From: Oidiodendron maius Zn
Lineage: Eukaryota; Ascomycota; Leotiomycetes; Myxotrichaceae
DNA: 64,000 nucleotides
Reading direction: 5' to 3'
Assembly: GCA_000827325.1 (NCBI GenBank)
Contig: KN832873.1
Span: 1,812,245-1,876,244 of the forward strand
Shown: in pieces, positions 63,517 through 64,000 of the stretch
Layout: each line of letters begins with the position of its first letter
How positions within the stretch are numbered: position 1 is the stretch's first letter
Notes under the pieces: generated by a model
What the model was told of the DNA's origin: nothing
Database searches by the model: none
Seen by the model: the letters and a program-made list of their open reading frames with translations, nothing else
Made by a program: the position numbers and the translations under genes

Positions 63517-64000
63517 TGATTTTATCTGTATTTGAATCAAACATGCAGTCTAGAAGATTACATTGGCTTGTTATGTTACCTTACCGCCGCCCCTCCCGCT
63601 CACCTAATGCACTGGCCAGCTAAGGTCCTTCATCCTGCCAGTTAGTTTGACAATAGCCACTACTCGAAATAGTCTTTGAGGAAGTTCTGACCGCAAGCGG
63701 CTTCGTAACATGAAGTCTCTTCGTCGGCTCCATGTCACCTCGTTGCGTTGGCATTAAAGATCACGAAGCTATAAACGTCTTTAGTACAATTGATTTGCTA
63801 AGCTAAAGCCAATCTGAATCAAGCAAGAAAGTGAGTTGTAGAAGTAAGCCGCTAAAGTGTATCAAGATTAATTTAGACCTCGAAGTCCTTTTGTACTAAG
63901 AAGGTATACAGGGAACTATATTAATAATCCTCTTCCTATTTCTCTTTCCCTTTCCATTTCTGCCCACTTCCTATCCCAAGCCACACCTTCCTCCTCCATC
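63517..64000. other. 3' region at window end, no gene seen
   Basis: These 484 bases follow the hydrolase stop. No coding frame is supported, and the last 80 bases turn C/T-rich, like a promoter of a gene beyond the window. Confidence 0.4.

Overview
The window is nuclear DNA from a filamentous ascomycete (Pezizomycotina). The evidence is compact genes split by introns of about 45-130 nt with GTANGT donors, CTAAC-type branch sites and YAG acceptors, and an orthologue set typical of the group: PXR1, SVP26, BUD23, NAD-IDH, 20S proteasome alpha7, ERJ5, synaptojanin-like phosphatase, Bem3-type RhoGAP, a hybrid histidine kinase and a BYS1-type secreted protein. The BYS1 homologue and the IDH1 sequence lean towards Eurotiomycetes, but this is only an impression. 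Most gene models were rebuilt by hand from reading frames plus splice signals, and each was checked for phase and total length.

Layout. 1-10 kb: an unrecognised ORF at the left edge, an Arg-rich protein exon, PXR1, a small coiled-coil protein, SVP26, BUD23 and IDH1. 10-16 kb: an alpha-type mating pheromone precursor, a histidine-phosphatase protein, proteasome alpha7 and an unrecognised 294-aa protein. 16-21.5 kb: a gene-poor island with microsatellite-like CAC/CCG tracts, one small two-exon gene candidate and a broken Ty3/gypsy-type fossil with a possible 3' LTR. 21.5-29 kb: a BTB protein, a J protein, a His-rich membrane protein, a low-complexity acidic/basic protein, PRA1 and ERJ5. 30-41 kb: secreted alpha-galactosidase, spherulin-4/GH135-like protein, a diverged 146-bp tandem array, a DUF3431 protein, a Ser/Pro-rich protein and a BYS1-like secreted protein. 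43-51 kb: synaptojanin-like phosphatase and a hybrid histidine kinase facing each other across a complete-looking MITE. 52-64 kb: a secreted class 3 lipase, a PX-PH-RhoGAP, SDH6/SDHAF1 and an FAA hydrolase.

The genes form no single pathway, and no secondary-metabolite cluster is visible. The arrangement is dominated by divergent (head-to-head) pairs that share one promoter region: PXR1/coiled-coil protein, SVP26/BUD23, proteasome alpha7/294-aa protein, J protein/His-rich protein, PRA1/ERJ5, alpha-galactosidase/spherulin-4, synaptojanin/histidine kinase and SDH6/FAA hydrolase. Functional themes are secretory-pathway traffic (SVP26, PRA1, ERJ5, synaptojanin, RhoGAP), mitochondrial metabolism (IDH1, SDH6, probably FAH), ribosome biogenesis (PXR1, BUD23), signalling (pheromone, histidine kinase) and secreted proteins.

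The most noteworthy items are the pheromone precursor with an unusual predicted peptide, the MITE in the kinase/phosphatase promoter, the 146-bp tandem array, the low-complexity gene that lacks an ATG and overlaps PRA1, and several genes or exons that simple ORF calling misses (SDH6, a 143-aa coiled-coil protein, an ATG-only exon in proteasome alpha7, a GC-AG intron in the kinase).
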